Below, piece after piece: positions 1-13,545 of a DNA stretch of 29,786 nt (positions within the stretch are counted from its first letter, which is position 1; every line of letters begins with the position of its first letter). The notes beneath the pieces are model-generated. The model did no database searches. It was not told where the DNA came from and saw nothing but the letters and a program-made list of their open reading frames with translations. The stretch is from Lobulomyces angularis (taxonomy: Eukaryota > Chytridiomycota > Chytridiomycetes > Lobulomycetales > Lobulomycetaceae), in NCBI GenBank assembly GCA_027604685.1, contig JADHYX010000216.1, positions 1 to 29,786 on the forward strand. The letters run 5' to 3'. Both the position numbers and the translations under genes were made by a program.

Positions 1-3000
1 AAAAAAAAAAATTTAAAAAAAAAAAATAAAAAATTTTTGTATATATTATAAAATATATAAATTTTTTAATTTTTTTTACCAAAATAGTAGTCTCTTTAGT
101 TGTTTTAGCAGTTCTAGCAAAGTAGCATAATTTTTTAATCAAATGTAATAAAGTAGTAGATTCCTTAGTAGTATCATTTGTAGTATTGTTTTCTTCTTTT
201 GCTTCCTCTACCAATCCAGAATTTGGCTGCATTTTGTCGCAAGTTTTATTAAAGTACATACATTTTCCTAAAAAAAACAGATTCTTGACAATTTGTGTTG
301 CCAATTCTGTTCCAACTAATTTTCCTTGCAATTGTAGACTCGTTTTTAAACCTATTTCGTATAGGCACCCTTCAGCCTCAAGCATTTCAAATTTTTTATT
401 TTTACCGATATATGTAAAATTGGTAGGGTCTATAAACGAAAAAATCAATCCAATTGTTTTACTCGATGAAATTCTTAGCCATTGGTGTTGGTGCAAAATT
501 AAACGCACTAGTTGTTTTGTTATTTGTTCTATGTTATCCAATTCAGCTGATTTAAATTCTTGAATAATTTTTCCAATACTTAAATTGGCATAGTACCCAC
601 ATTCCCAAAAATCAAAGTTTACTTCGCCTTCATCCAAATCGACTTTGTCTTCTTCGTGCTGGACTTTTTCTTCCATTTCAGTTATTGTTAATTTTAAATT
701 GTTGCTTAAATTGTTTAGCAATGAAGGCAGCCATTTTTTGATTTTAACCCCTAAAGCTTCGACAGCAAGACCGTAAACTTGGGCAGCACTCCTTAGTAAC
801 TCTGGTTGATCTACCTTTTCAAACCACTTATCAGCTAATTCCAGTAATTTTTCTGAACGATCCAAGCCATTTCTTTGAAACAGTTTTTTTAAAAGAATTC
901 CCGTCATTTGACGACATTTACTAGAGTCATCATTCACTAAATTGACAACTAAAGAAACGAATAAAACCTCTGAATATTCAAAAATTATAGTATCTGGAAA
1001 TTTATCCAAGATTAAGTGAAGCAACTCCATCACCGATTCTCTTCCGCTTTCAAATGCATACTGAAGATTTTTAATGATATGGTTCCATTGAGTCTGAAAC
1101 CTTTGTTTTCCTTGTGGATAATCCAGCAAAAATTGAAAATAAGTGTATCTGCACAACTCTCTGATTTGAGCACTCTGACTCGTAACCATTACTTTCGCTA
1201 CGTCATTCATCAAGTCGTAAACAACATTGACAACATACTTTCTTGAAATAATAGCTCTTATCAACGAAAAGGTAACTGATTGTCTTTCTGCCTCTTCCAA
1301 ATCTGGTTTTAACAATTCTAAAATGATAATCAAGTGAGATTCTTTAATGTCAGTATTTTTGCATTCTCTAATGATAATTGTAAGCAACTTGAAACAATTT
1401 TGCACAACTTCGGAACCTGAATTAACGGAATTACCAACAATACTTAACACCTTTTTTACAATAACCTTCAAAGCATCATCCAACGAAGGAAGTGGGCATT
1501 TAACTATAATTGCGAGTATTTTAAGTACCAAGACAATCACAGATGCATGCTTAGAATAAAGTGCTTTTCCTAGTACCATTATTAATGGATCCAGCATCGC
1601 CAAATGTTCATCATTTCTAACATCCACAAGTTCTCTTCTTAAGGCACTCAATAGCAGTGTAAATCCAAACTCAATAAAACGAAATGCGTTTCCCTGAAAA
1701 TACTTAAGAGGCTCCATTACATCTGGACGTTTCAGTTTTATTTCATAATTCTTTTCCAAGTTAGTTTTTTCCACTTTTGAGCCATCGTTCACTTTCGCGA
1801 GTGAAAGATTTTCTGTAATAAGATCATGGACAAAAACCATCAAATCTTTAACGACTACTGAAGAATTTGAACTCAGTCCCTGTGAGATCCTTTTTAAAAC
1901 CTCATCAACTTTTCGAGTAATTTTCATGTTATTGGTTTCCAACATTATCTCTTTTAACGGCAGTAACAGACTAGTTACTGTCGACATTGAGATCATCTTT
2001 GATAAAAGTTCAAAAGAATCATAACTTTTCGTCTTTTTGATCTCCCTCATTTTTCCTCTTAACTCATCAGCCTCTTTTTCATCCCCAATTTCACCAAAAA
2101 TGTCGGCAACAAATATTTTTACCAACAGTTCACTAGAACTATCTAATTCCGGAGAACTGCCAATTATTGTGGGTGCAATTCCCACTAATAAGGAATGAAT
2201 GGTGTATCCCAATACATGTAACTGATATCCTTTTGTTAAGACATTAAAGAGCTCTTTAATAATAAAAGGTATGTAAGACATCCCAAGTATTAAAGCTACT
2301 TTAACTACTATTTCCCTAGTAGTGTCTCTCGCGGATTGCTGTCTACTTTTTAAAATATTGCACAAGGTGAATATTAGCTTTGGAAGTAGAAGTTGTAAGG
2401 TGTCAGATGGAAGTTGTTTCAATAAATTTGTAATAGCGATAGCCACTGGAACTCTAACTACTAAGTTTTCGTCTTCTTTTTTCGCTAACAATTTATGCAA
2501 ATCTGGAATAATTTTTTCACACAATATTGAATGAATTTTAGAATTGAGATTATAATTTTTTAAATTTAGGTCTTCTTCTTGAACATCTTCCCCATCATCC
2601 AAATCCATTGGTATTTCCTCCTCTACCTGTAAGTGTTCCTCATGATTATCCAGATCCATTTTTTTCTCAATAACTGCCACTGTAGTTGCGGTTGATGCTA
2701 ATATAGAATCCGGCAAAGACACATCAAAGTGAAACTTTTCTAAAATAGAAACTATAACTCTAATTGCAATTTGCTCTAAATCTGGCTTTTTTTTTAACAC
2801 AAAAAAATACTGCCTTATTATTGCATAATACTGGCTCCAACTTAATACTCCTGCACAACTGGATAAGGCGTGGATTGTCTCATTAACTAGTTGATGGCCC
2901 TCTACTCTATCAGTTTCAAAAATGAAATGTGAAACAAGTGGTATAAAAATGGTATTGATATTTTTTATTGATAGATTTCCATTTTCAGAATGTTCTGCCA

Positions 3001-6000
3001 ATTGCCTAAGCGCTTTAATTCTTCTATGGATTTGAAGATGGTGTATATTTTTAAAAAAGTTGGCTTCCTCATTTCCATTCGATAAAAGGACAACCATGTC
3101 CACCAATTGCCCATGCTTTGGAAAAGAACTCACCAAGGCACACAGAATTTGCAAAAATTCTTGTCGCACGACTTCATTCTTTATTCGTAAGCCCCTTTTA
3201 ACGTAAGGTAAAATAGTGTTAAAAACAAGATTCATAAAAGAGTGTTCAGCCGCAACCTCTTTAAAGTTTTCGGTAGTGCTATCAGCAAATGCTTTTTCTA
3301 CCAAATTTAGAATTCCATTCAAACAGGCAGTTCTAATAGAGTATTCCTCAACATCTTGTATGTGAAAGAGAAGGTTATGCAGTATAGGGAGCCACTGGTA
3401 TGGTGATAAGGTATTAGATGAGTTGCTGATAGCTTTTAATGCAGAAAATCTTTTATCAAAATCCTTTTCATCTAATCTCTTTATCGAAAACGCATTCAAA
3501 TTTTCCACATGAACATAAACTACTTTTAGGCTAGCGTCAATCGACGATAACGTTTTAAAAACAGATACTACACTGTTCCTGGCTTCCCTAGTCTCCAGTG
3601 CTGAAAAGAGTTCAGAGCTTACTACAAAATACTTTTGAAAATCTTCCTCATTTGACCTTTGGTGGGAATCTAGCGTTGTTAAATAAACATTTAAAACAGT
3701 TAAAATTTCAACTTTTGCTTTTTCTGGAACTTGGTTAGTTTGCTTCTTTAAAAATGGTAGCATCATCTCAATTAAGTTCTTTATGTGGGTGGAATTTTTT
3801 AAAAACTTTGAGAGCTTCGCAAGTATAGCTAAAACTCTGTTGGATATGGAATTGACGTAATTTAATTTTGATAATATCTTTTTTTCATTGTTACTACTGT
3901 TGTTCATCAGTAAAACTTTTAAGTTCAAGAGTAAGCAGTCTATTTCTGGAACGAGCAACGTGTCTAGTATACTTACAGTAAACTCAATATCATTCATACT
4001 GTTTTCCTCTCCGTTAACTTCAGCGTCAACTAATATGATGGCCTCGATTATACTTAAAACTTTTGAAACAACAGAGTCTTGCACTTTTTTTGCTGATAAC
4101 AAATTTAATACTTGCGGCAATAACTTTTTATTATGATGTAAGTAAAGGACATATTTGCGATTATTGGCCCAAGTATATATAAGTTCCATCAAAGCTGACG
4201 GTGCTTGAGTATTTTCCGTAGAAAATTTGGCAATTCTAGCATCAATATAGGAACTAAAGATGGAGGCTAAATAAGGTTGAAAGTTAAAACTCAAATCCAT
4301 CTCGTAAATTTGTTTTAATCGCCGTATTACTAAAGATCTGATGTTCTTGAACTGTTTTAATGCAAGAATATCAATAGAGTGTACTTCGATGTTATCTTCA
4401 AGAGCATCTTCTTCCATAACATCTTCATCGTCTTCCACATTTTCCTTTCTCAGTAAACTGTCGGAGATTGCTAGTAAATTTATTAACACTGAAAGAACTT
4501 TGGGTAAAAATGGTTCCGCTTTAGTCTTAAACTGCTTAAGAAAATCTTCCAGCACAGTTAAAAAACCAATTTGAACTTTGGGGGAAGGAAGTGACTCTTT
4601 ATGAAGACTATTTAGTGAAAACTCTACCTTCATTTCAACATCATTTTGTAAAATCTTTTGAAAAGGTTGAATCATTAAGTTCACCAACTCTAAATGATCG
4701 TTACATTCAAAGGCAGAATAAAACGAAAATATTGCTCCCCGTCTCGCTTTTAAGCCAGACTTGTTGGATCCTCTACCTTTGCGATTTATCAGTTTTCCAT
4801 ATAAAATTCTTGCCAATACTTGAATAAACTCAGATCGATTCTCATCCTTGATATGGGCTCCAAAATTTTCTAAACTAAACCCAGATAAGCTATCCCGAAA
4901 TCTTTCATCGTCAATTAAACCTTTAAAAAATTCGGTATAGGATAAAATACTAGAATTTTTGTATGCAAGAATGCAATCAAAAGCTTTTTCTTGTATCGGC
5001 GAATCACCATTTGACAAAAGTGAAAGAATTATGTTTTTTAAACTGGAACTTTTAAACAGCTTTTGAGGATGTTTAACTTTAGAAAACATTGACAAAAATT
5101 CCAAAATCTGCTTTCTTAAATCTGGCACCAAATTCACATTGTTTTTTGGCTGCTTTCCATCGCTAATCACTTCTTCCGTGTAATCTTCAAGAAAAAAGTC
5201 GCCATTTTTAATCTTGGAGTCAAATAATTCCAAAAACATTGGTACCAAAAAGGGTGATCTCTGGTCTATGATATGTGGAATGTTACCAATGGCTTTAATT
5301 AGTACTAAGTAATAGTTGGCAATATTAATTTCTTGAATAGATTTAAAGCAAGCCTTTAGAAAATAAAAATCAAATTTTGCTTATTGTAACCTTTTCACCT
5401 TTTGAAAATCCATAAACATTACTTCCATGAAATTTCTTGAAATGTTATAAGCTTTTTCAAATCTAATGCCTAGAACATGGACTGCAACATCTGCTGTATC
5501 AATATTGGAAGATTTAAACTTTTTGTTTTGTTTATTCTTAAAAGTAATCTTCTTGTTGTTCCTCTTTGTATCTGTATGTACTATGTCTTCAATTTCTTGA
5601 TCATCTGCAATCTTATTGAAATTTGGGATCCATATAACATTATCATTTAAATTATTAAATGGGTCGGAGCCTTTTACTTTTATAATAACTAATTTATACA
5701 CTTCCCAAAATCTTTTAATATCAGAGTCACAAATTTTCTTTATAGCCTGAATAACTTCTTCAACAAACGGCATGAAATTCAATGATAAAAGTGCTGTATA
5801 TAAAAAAAAATTTATATTAACTGATAAGAACTTACCTTTCTTTCTTACCTAAACAGTATTTTATGGCAACATATGCATATTGTGAAGGACATGTTTTTGC
5901 ACACTGCAATGATTCCAATTTTCTCAAATGCATCGTTTTCTCTCGAAGAGATTGCAATTCGTCAGGTGTAGCTTCAATATCAATACAATGTTGAATCAAC

Positions 6001-8630
6001 TACATTTGAAGTTAATTTAGTATTATTTTTGATTTCATATTTAGAATTACCAAACATGGTGTTGCCGAATTCAGAAGTGGGGACTGATCAAAACAATTTA
6101 TAATTTTAAGAGCATTTAATCTTGCCAAATGATTAGTTGATCCAACATAATCCTCCAAAAGAGGAAGCATTATGGTAAGTTGTTCAACACTGAAGCACAA
6201 ATCAATCTTTTTTGAGACACTATATGCCAGAAAAAAATTTATTAAAATACAAACAAATATATTATTCAATGAAACCTTCTAACACTCTTTAGTGCTTCTA
6301 AATATTCAAATATGGCTTTCAAACTTGACCCGTCACCTAAGTTACATTTAACATACTTTTTGGCAATCACGTCAAACAACTCTACAAGTTTTAAACATTT
6401 GTTTAAACGTAAACACTTTGAAACCAAGGTATTCAACATATTGGCGCTTAAAATCATCAAAATCTTTGCCTTTTTTAAATTTTCCAAGTCCTTCTTTTGC
6501 TGTATCAAAAACTCAATGGAAGTTACCACACTAATAAAATTTTCTTTCAAAATATTAAAAAAATTATCAAAATCAACAAAAAGAAAGTTCAGGGAATTTA
6601 GGACAGAATATACAACGGGTATAATGGAACTACTTTCTTCAAATACAACGCTAGCCTCATTTTGCCAATCTAAGACTTTTAAATATTTAGAAATAAGTAG
6701 TTCTGACAGTGGTATTTTTTGTTGATCCTCTGCCCTTGTCACGTTTAAATTAAGTTGATTGTCAGATGATTTCATATGCTTTGGAACAGAGTCCATCATA
6801 GTAGCAAATTCTAATCCAAAAACGTTAGAAAGAAATACTATTGAACGAACTGGATCCGATTCAAAATTTGTTTGAAGATAACTAAAATTTTTTTGGTAAA
6901 ATATAATCATTTAAAAAAAAAATACCTTAATATTCTTGGGGTGATTAATTTGGGAAAATGAATCCACTTTCTCAATCGAATAGTTTCACAAAATGCAAAT
7001 ATATAAACATTTTCCTATTTAAATATTTAATAAAAAATATAAAGAAAAAATTACTTTTGAATTAAAAATTAAATCCAAAGTTTGTTTTCCGTAAACTAAG
7101 GCTGTCTCCAAGGTGGAAGTTTCGAAAACTGAGGAAGTCAATTTCACCATTTGCTGCAATGAATACTTTATAGAATTTTCAAACTTTTCAAATTTTTTTA
7201 ATTTGAGTAAAAACTCTATAGAATGTTGAATCAATTGAAATAATATTTTCCTATCTAAAAATTGTAAATGAAAGCAAATAAAGTGGTTTTTTTTTTACCA
7301 ACAATTTTTCTTCCCCCGTCTATTGTCACAAAGATGTAAAGGACAGCAAAATATTTACCAATTCTTAAAAAACTATCAACATCCGTTTCGGCAACCAGTG
7401 TTACAGCCTTTTTCTCTTTTATCAATTCCCAAATTTCCGAAAAATTTTCTTTTGAAGTGTGATGCCCCACAAGAGTACAAAATTTCAATAGCATAAGAAA
7501 CGCAACATCTGTGAAAAAAATTGAATGATATAAATTGTTTTTTTAATTAAAGCTTACCATTTCCTGTAATCTTATCATTATGGAAAAATATATCAAATAA
7601 TGTTGAGGCTACTGCCTTGGCTTTGGAATGAATTGTATTGTTGACTTGCTTTAACGAAAAATAAATCTAATCTCAATTAAAAGATACCACTTACTTTGAC
7701 CATTTCAAAAAATAATCCAGCAATTCCATCAGAATAAGCTTCAGAGCTGTTTTCATTTAATGAAATTATTATATTTTGAAATACGACGTCGTAACTAGTT
7801 ATTTTTATCTTTCGCATCAAAAATCCTAAAACTTGTGATGAAAAAAGCCTTATATGAGATTTGTTATCTTTTAAACTAGGTATAAGCATATTAAAAATTA
7901 CTAATATGTCATTGGTTAAATGATTCGAAAGGAATTTAAAGAGGTGCGCAATAGTATTATAAATTAATTCGAGTCTGGTTGGATCAGCATCATTTAAAAT
8001 CAATAAGACATTTTCAAAAATTAACACAAAATGCGGGTAAAATTGATCTTGAAGATCCCTAGCTAACATCACTATCAGACTAGTTGATTGTAATTAATTT
8101 AAAAAAAATACAATAATAATCATACTCCAAAGTTGGCTCATATGCCAGACTGTTAGGGATCTGTAAGCTGCTGACTAGTTCTGATACAATAGCATCCTTA
8201 TTGTATAATATCATTGCAAGAGATTTCGATAATGGACGAAGTTTGGAAAGCAGTTCACTGCAATGAGCAGTACAATTTTGGTCCTGCCATTTCAATTGCG
8301 CTTCTTGAAAAAATGATTCGCATTGAAAGTCATCATCACTTTTTAAGGCTAATTTCCAATCATTGGTTTTATTAATTTTTAAATTCTTAATTCTTTCATT
8401 TATTGATTGAAACTAAAAATATAAAGGTTTTAGCATGTTTTTTTAAATAATGTAATACTCTATATTTATTTGCTCCATCTGTGTAATTGAGTTCTTTAAT
8501 CGCTACTCCGCTGCCTGAAAACAATTTAAAAGATTAATAAAAATGATTAAACGAAATTGAAGAAATTGATCAAATTGATCAAATTTTAAGTTAACAAGTA
8601 TGAATTACTAATAATTTATTTACCTTTCAT
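1..8630 (-). CDS. UTP20: UTP20, U3 snoRNP/SSU processome HEAT-repeat protein (3' end outside window)
   Basis: UTP20 (DRIM) is a very large alpha-helical-repeat scaffold of the nucleolar SSU processome, needed for 18S rRNA maturation. The N-terminal exons match the family closely: 'KYRFQSINERI', 'NSLAYEPTLDLIVMLARDLQ' (spliced), 'FYPHF' and 'FLMRK' occur in the same order as in animal UTP20. Translation starts at ATG 8628-8630; the first exon is only 7 nt (ATGAAAG) before a GTAAAT donor, and exon 2 begins at 8514. About a dozen short introns lie in the first 3.3 kb, followed by one giant exon, 5353-80 (5,274 nt, 1,758 codons without a stop). At position 79 a GTAAAA donor follows in phase; the frame stays open to base 1, so the C-terminus lies outside. 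An acidic low-complexity insert (many D/E, around 2570-2665) interrupts the repeats. Plus-strand open frames across it are antisense shadows. The family call is very secure; individual splice sites are by eye. Confidence 0.95.
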
Positions 8631-8642
8631 TAAGGATATCAA

Positions 8643-8678
<36 letters not shown>
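8643..8678. repeat. Homopolymer foldback, T11 followed by A25
   Basis: An uninterrupted run of 11 T (8643-8653) passes directly into 25 A (8654-8678), which can fold into a perfect A:T hairpin. It lies 13 bp upstream of the inferred UTP20 start codon, in the UTP20/HtrA spacer. It is probably a replication-slippage tract and prone to assembly error in length. Confidence 0.8.
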
Positions 8679-8853
8679 TTGGAAAATAAACAGTAGGAAT
8701 AAAAACAATGATTTTAATTATTGAATTTAAAAAAAACTGGATTCTACTATTAAAAGAAAAAATTATATATATACACTTAATAAAGATAAATTTTCCTTTT
8801 TGTGGTCTAAAATCAAAGTTGATTTTGCAAAGCATTTGTACTATTTCCTTAGT

Positions 8854-10637
8854 TTATTTCAATAAATCATCCCTTTCTTGATGAGTATGAACATTCCATT
8901 CTAAATGATTTTAATTTTCAGAAATCTTACTAAGTCTTTACCTTCTGGTGTAATCTTTACTTTGATACTCTGATCTTCAAAGTGCCTAACCCTACCATCC
9001 CAATCAACGTCTAAAGGTACTCTCCTCTGAATTGTCAACTCAACCAATGATCCGGTTTTGTGACCCACTATTCCCAGAATCTGCCAGAATAAAATTGCTC
9101 AGTTCAATTTTTAAAAAGATTCGTTTTTACTTCGTGTGTTTTACTGACAGGCTTCCCATTAATTTCTGTAACAACATCTCCCTCTAATAAGCCTAAACTC
9201 ATATTAAGTGAATTACAGCAAAGTTTGATTTGGTTACCTCCTTTTTCAGCGGGACTATTTTTAAAAACTGTTGTAACCAACACCCCATTTTCTCTTTGTG
9301 GCATATATTCAATAGGACCCCTTTCTCGCAATTGCTGCCAGACATTTTGTGTTAAACTAACCATGCGCAAACCCAACCAAGGTCTAATAACTCTACCTGT
9401 TGTTGTTAATTGTTGGATTATGCCCATGACATTATCTATTCTTATCGCAAATCTAATAATTCCCAAAGTTAAAAATAAAACTAATTAGTTACGTTATTCC
9501 TTCACTTTCAGCCCTGGTGGTATTAATTCCAATAACTTCCCCTCTTAAATTTAGTAATGGCCCTCCAGAGGAGCCACTGTGCACAACACAGTCAGTTTGA
9601 ATGAAATCTACTCTACCATCCCGACCAATCACTGCATCAATTTCATTCTGTTTTCTTCTTCTGGAGGACACTACACCAGCGGTAACAGTATTCAAAAGCC
9701 CAAAAGGACAACCCACAGCAACTACCCAATCTCTAAAATATATTTAACTTATGGAAAAAACATTGAAAAATTACCCTGGCCGTAAATCAGAATTTGCCCC
9801 TAGAGTATTTTAGATTAAATTTTTAGTTGTTAAATATTTATTACCAAATTTAACTACTTCCCATTTCCTTTTTTTAGGCTCACTTTTTTGAGTAAACTTT
9901 AATTTAATCACCGCTAAATCGCTAAGGGGATCTAAGCTGAATACATATCTTATGAAATAGTCACAATTTTAGTTGAAAGAAAAAAACCTGTGTCTTGTAC
10001 CTACCCATCATACTGTACCCCATCGCTAGCTGTAACGGTAATCTGACCACCTTCTAACATATCCGTCACAACATGGGCGTTAGTAAGGATTGCAGGTCCA
10101 TTAATGTTGTCGTAAGCTACTATAAATCCACTCCCCGTTGACATCATATCTTTTTTCTGAAACAGCCCAGAAGAATCCAGCTGAACAGTTATATTGACAA
10201 CACTTTAAAATAAATTAAAGTAGTAAGTAACCTAAAAACTGTTACTCTATAAAATATCTTTTTAGTTACGAATCCAGAACATTTTCAACTGCATCGGCTA
10301 TAAAATTTGTATGCTGGAAGTTAGAAGCATTTTGATTATTGTTTCTCTTGTTGTAACTTTCATTCTGATTGTCTGATTCTTTATTACTGGAAAACGAGAA
10401 GTATTGATTAAAAAAATTCGAGGATGATTTATTAGTGTAATTATTGACATTTGAAAGGTTTAAGGTGTTTAATAATTTTTTATTACTTTCCAGTAGTAAA
10501 TCTTTCTTATTCAGCAGATCACGTTTCAGCCAATCTAATTTTTCAAAACTACAACTTTTAAACAGTTCATTTGTAAAAAATCCAATGGAAAACGAAATAA
10601 TTCCAATTTTTATTTTATTGTTTGAAAAGAGATTCAT
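8854..10637 (-). CDS. HTRA2: HtrA-family serine protease with N-terminal anchor and PDZ domain
   Basis: HtrA/DegP proteases degrade or refold damaged proteins; eukaryotic HtrA2 acts in the mitochondrial intermembrane space. The spliced protein is about 466 residues. A hydrophobic segment at residues 9-24 looks like a membrane anchor, followed by a charged helix and an N/S-rich linker to about residue 120. The trypsin-like domain carries all three catalytic residues: His in 'LTNAHVV', Asp in '[10 protein letters not shown]', Ser in '[11 protein letters not shown]'. A single PDZ follows ('[17 protein letters not shown]', '[13 protein letters not shown]'). At least seven introns are clear, for example GATTC|GTAACT after exon 1 and GGAATAAC|GTAACT inside 'GIT|FAI'. 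Two 3' ends are possible: reading through to TAG at 8901, or splicing a 42-nt GTAAAG..ATTTAG intron to end at TAA 8854 with '[12 protein letters not shown]'. I prefer the second because many HtrA proteins end in a similar TPE/PEE stretch. Targeting (mitochondrial or other membrane) is inferred, as is the HTRA2 symbol. Confidence 0.9.
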
Positions 10638-11233
10638 TATGCGTAATATCGTATGGTGTTAAAAATAATAATAATATTTGAAACAAAAATTTTTTTGTAG
10701 CATCATAGATCATAATTTCTTAAACATTAAAATTTAAATAAGAACAATAATTAATTAGTAACTAGATAAAAATTAAACAACTTTGTTTCTACAATCACAT
10801 ATTATTAGTGTAGGTTAAAATGACCCCTTGACCCCATCAGCAACAATTTTTAAATCACTTAATTATTATTAAACATTAATATGGCCACATTAACCCGAAA
10901 GGATCCTTTTCTATAGTTTTCATAATTAAACTTAAAGTGCTTTGTTGATAGTTAATTTACAAATTTCAAAGCATGTTCCAAAAAGGCATTTACTTACAAA
11001 TAAAATATTCTCTATTCTTCTGAAGAGATGTTTTAGAAAATTAAGTTGCTAAATTGAAAAGCAAACTCAAAACGCTTCAAACCACTTTCAATCAAACATT
11101 AAAACGTTACACAGTTTTTTGTAAGAGTAATATAAAATCCTTCATCAAACTGATCTATTTTCTCATTTATATTGAATAAACATCTGCATTGTACAATATA
11201 TTATACCTAATTAATCCTTGAAAATTATTAAAG
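10638..11233. other. Intergenic, divergent HtrA / Ariadne promoter region
   Basis: 596 bp between two outward-facing start codons. It is A+T-rich with poly(T) and poly(A) runs and no open frame resembling a known protein. It presumably holds both promoters and 5' UTRs; no individual element can be supported. Confidence 0.5.
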
Positions 11234-13330
11234 ATGGACGATACATTAATGACTGAATCTGAAGATGATGAGTAACTGACTTTTTTTTTTTTTTAATCTA
11301 ATGACATTCTTTGTCCATTTTTTTTGACGAACCAAAATTCGTAACTTACAAATTACTCTATTTTAATTACCTGAATTAAATTTTTTGTATTAATTTGTAA
11401 CGCTGTAATTTTTTCTAAATTAGAATGATTGACTCAAACTATGATAGTTCTTCTGACGAAGCAGACCTTAACGAAGCGGATTTTAAAATTGTGACGAAAG
11501 AAAAACCGAAACAGTATCAAGTCGACTTTAAAGTTCATAGCATTCAAGACATTTTGAATTTTCAACAGCAAGAAATTTCCCACGTTGAGGGAGTTCTTGG
11601 TGCTCAAAAAGAAAGTGCTGCTACACTTTTAAGGCATTTTAAATGGAATAAAGAAAAATTAATTGAAAAGTATAATTGCCAGTTTATTAACTAATGTTAA
11701 TTTTTCACTTAGGTATTTCGCAGATAGTGAAAGTACAATGCGAGAAGCTGGTGTATTTTTGAATCCTGAACAAAGGCCCAAACTTTTAAAAATTAATGGT
11801 TTTTGTTGTGACATTTGGTACACTGCAATTTTTTAATTTTCTTTCTTCTTATTTTTGATATTCTTTATAAACAGTTGTGATGATGATGAAGATTTGGAAA
11901 GTTTGGCGTTAAGTTGTCAACATAGATTTTGCATAAATTGTTATCAGCAGTATCTGGAGTTGAAAATTAAGGATGAAGGTGAGAGCAGAAATATTCAGTG
12001 TCCTGGTAGACAGTGTTCCTTAAAGGTTGATGAGAAGACAGTTGAGTTGGTAGTTAGTGAAGATGTCTTTAAAAGGTACATTTTGGTTTTTTTTTTTTTT
12101 TATTGTAGCTAAAAACTTTGCCAGATACGTCAAATTACTTTTGCGAACTTACGTTGATGATAAATCTACTATCAAATGGTGTCCTAGTCCAAATTGCGAA
12201 TATGCAGTGGAATGTTCAGTAACAAAAAAATACCTTCAGGAAATTGTTCCAACTGTCACTTGCCTTTGTGGATATTCTTGGTGTTTTGGGTGTTCCCTAT
12301 CTGATCATCAGCCTTCCATTTGTGAATTGGTAAAAATTTGGTTAAAAAAATGTGAAGATGATTCAGAAACTGCAAATTGGTTTTAAAAATACTTTGGTTT
12401 ACTAATGAATTTTAGGATGAATGCGAACACAAAGGAATGTGTAAAATGTAATAGTGTTATCGAAAAAAATGGTATACATTTCGTATGAGTTATATAAGAA
12501 TAATAAGTTTAATCCAGGTGGATGCAATCATATGACTTGCCGCAAATGTAAACATGAATTTTGCTGGATATGTAGTGGTATGAATATTACTAAGTTTTTA
12601 ATTTGCTAAAGTTTGAAGGACCGTGGAGTGATCATGGATCACAATGGTACACATGTAATAGATTTGATGAAAAGGCTGGTATTGAGGCAAGAGATGCCCA
12701 GGCAAAGTCCAGAGCAGCATTAGAAAGATACTTGCATGTAATAATTTTAATTTAATTTGTGTATTTTTTAAAAAATATTTTTTATCAGTACTTCAACAGA
12801 TATGCAAATCACCTTCAAAGTCAAAAACTAGATAAAGAAACTTATGAAAAAATTGAAAAAAAAATGGAGCAAGTGCAGATAAATACGAAGTTATCTTGGA
12901 TAGAGGTTCAATTTATAAAGCAAGCAGCGACAGTTCTTTTTGATGCAAGAGGAACTTTAAGATGGACTTACGCATTTGCGTATTACCTGAGTAAACCGAA
13001 TAACCAAACAGAACTATTTGAAGATAACCAGAGAGATTTGGAGATGGCAGTTGAACAACTGAGTGAATTATTAGAGAGTCCTTTAGCAACTGAAGAAGAT
13101 AAAATTAGAACATTAAGAGATAATATGGTAAATAAATTAGTATATGTTTCTCAACGGAGAGAAATTATATTGGAGGATACTAGTAAAGGATTACTTGAAG
13201 GCAGATGGAAATATAAGTAAGTATTTGCTTGAATTCTCCGTAAATTGAACATATTTCTACTGATATTTTTAGTGTGAAATTAAAAGGAGATGCAGTAACT
13301 TCAACTGGAAGTAGTAGTGTAGATACTTAA
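11234..13330 (+). CDS. ARIH1: Ariadne-type RBR E3 ubiquitin ligase
   Basis: RBR ligases accept ubiquitin from an E2 on a RING2 cysteine before passing it to substrate; Ariadne members work with neddylated cullins. The order matches ARIH1: acidic N-terminus, UBA-like region ('[17 protein letters not shown]'), RING1 ('CCDIC', 'CQHRFCINC', 'CPGRQC'), IBR ('[12 protein letters not shown]', '[11 protein letters not shown]'), RING2 ('NGGCNHMTC', 'FCWIC'), then the autoinhibitory Ariadne domain ('[11 protein letters not shown]', '[10 protein letters not shown]'). The catalytic cysteine is the one in 'GGCNHM' and is present. Exon 1 is 13 codons (11234-11272). Splicing is needed throughout; notably the acceptor before 'YVKLLLRTY' is TTTGCCAG and the one before 'PWSDHGSQW' is TTTGAAG, both chosen because nearer AGs give stops. 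The last exon adds 'VKLKGD..' and ends at TAA 13330. Length is near 500 residues, slightly below animal ARIH1. Confidence 0.95.
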
Positions 13331-13545
13331 TTATGAAAAAATACAATGAAATTTTCAGTGGAAAATATTTTCAAAAATATATTTTTAGATTAATCATTTC
13401 TTCTAGTAATTCTTAAAATTAATTTTTTTATTTTATTTTAATCCATTGAAGTGCTGTAATAAAATAATTTTTTTATAGCAACTCCACAATAGTTCTTGTT
13501 TCTAGTTAAGGGAAATATAAACTTAAAAATCGAATCTCGAGTACG

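Noticed and set aside
186..4827. Several plus-strand open frames of 70-125 codons across the left 5 kb
   Set aside because: All lie antisense to the single 5.27-kb UTP20 exon, whose frame is open and family-matching throughout.
6312..6725. A 137-codon plus-strand frame
   Set aside because: Antisense to a UTP20 exon on the minus strand; composition is that of a reverse shadow.
8901..8903. TAG as the HtrA stop codon
   Set aside because: Possible, but splicing a clean 42-nt GTAAAG..ATTTAG intron gives a more family-like 'TPEE' C-terminus ending at 8854; kept only as the alternative.
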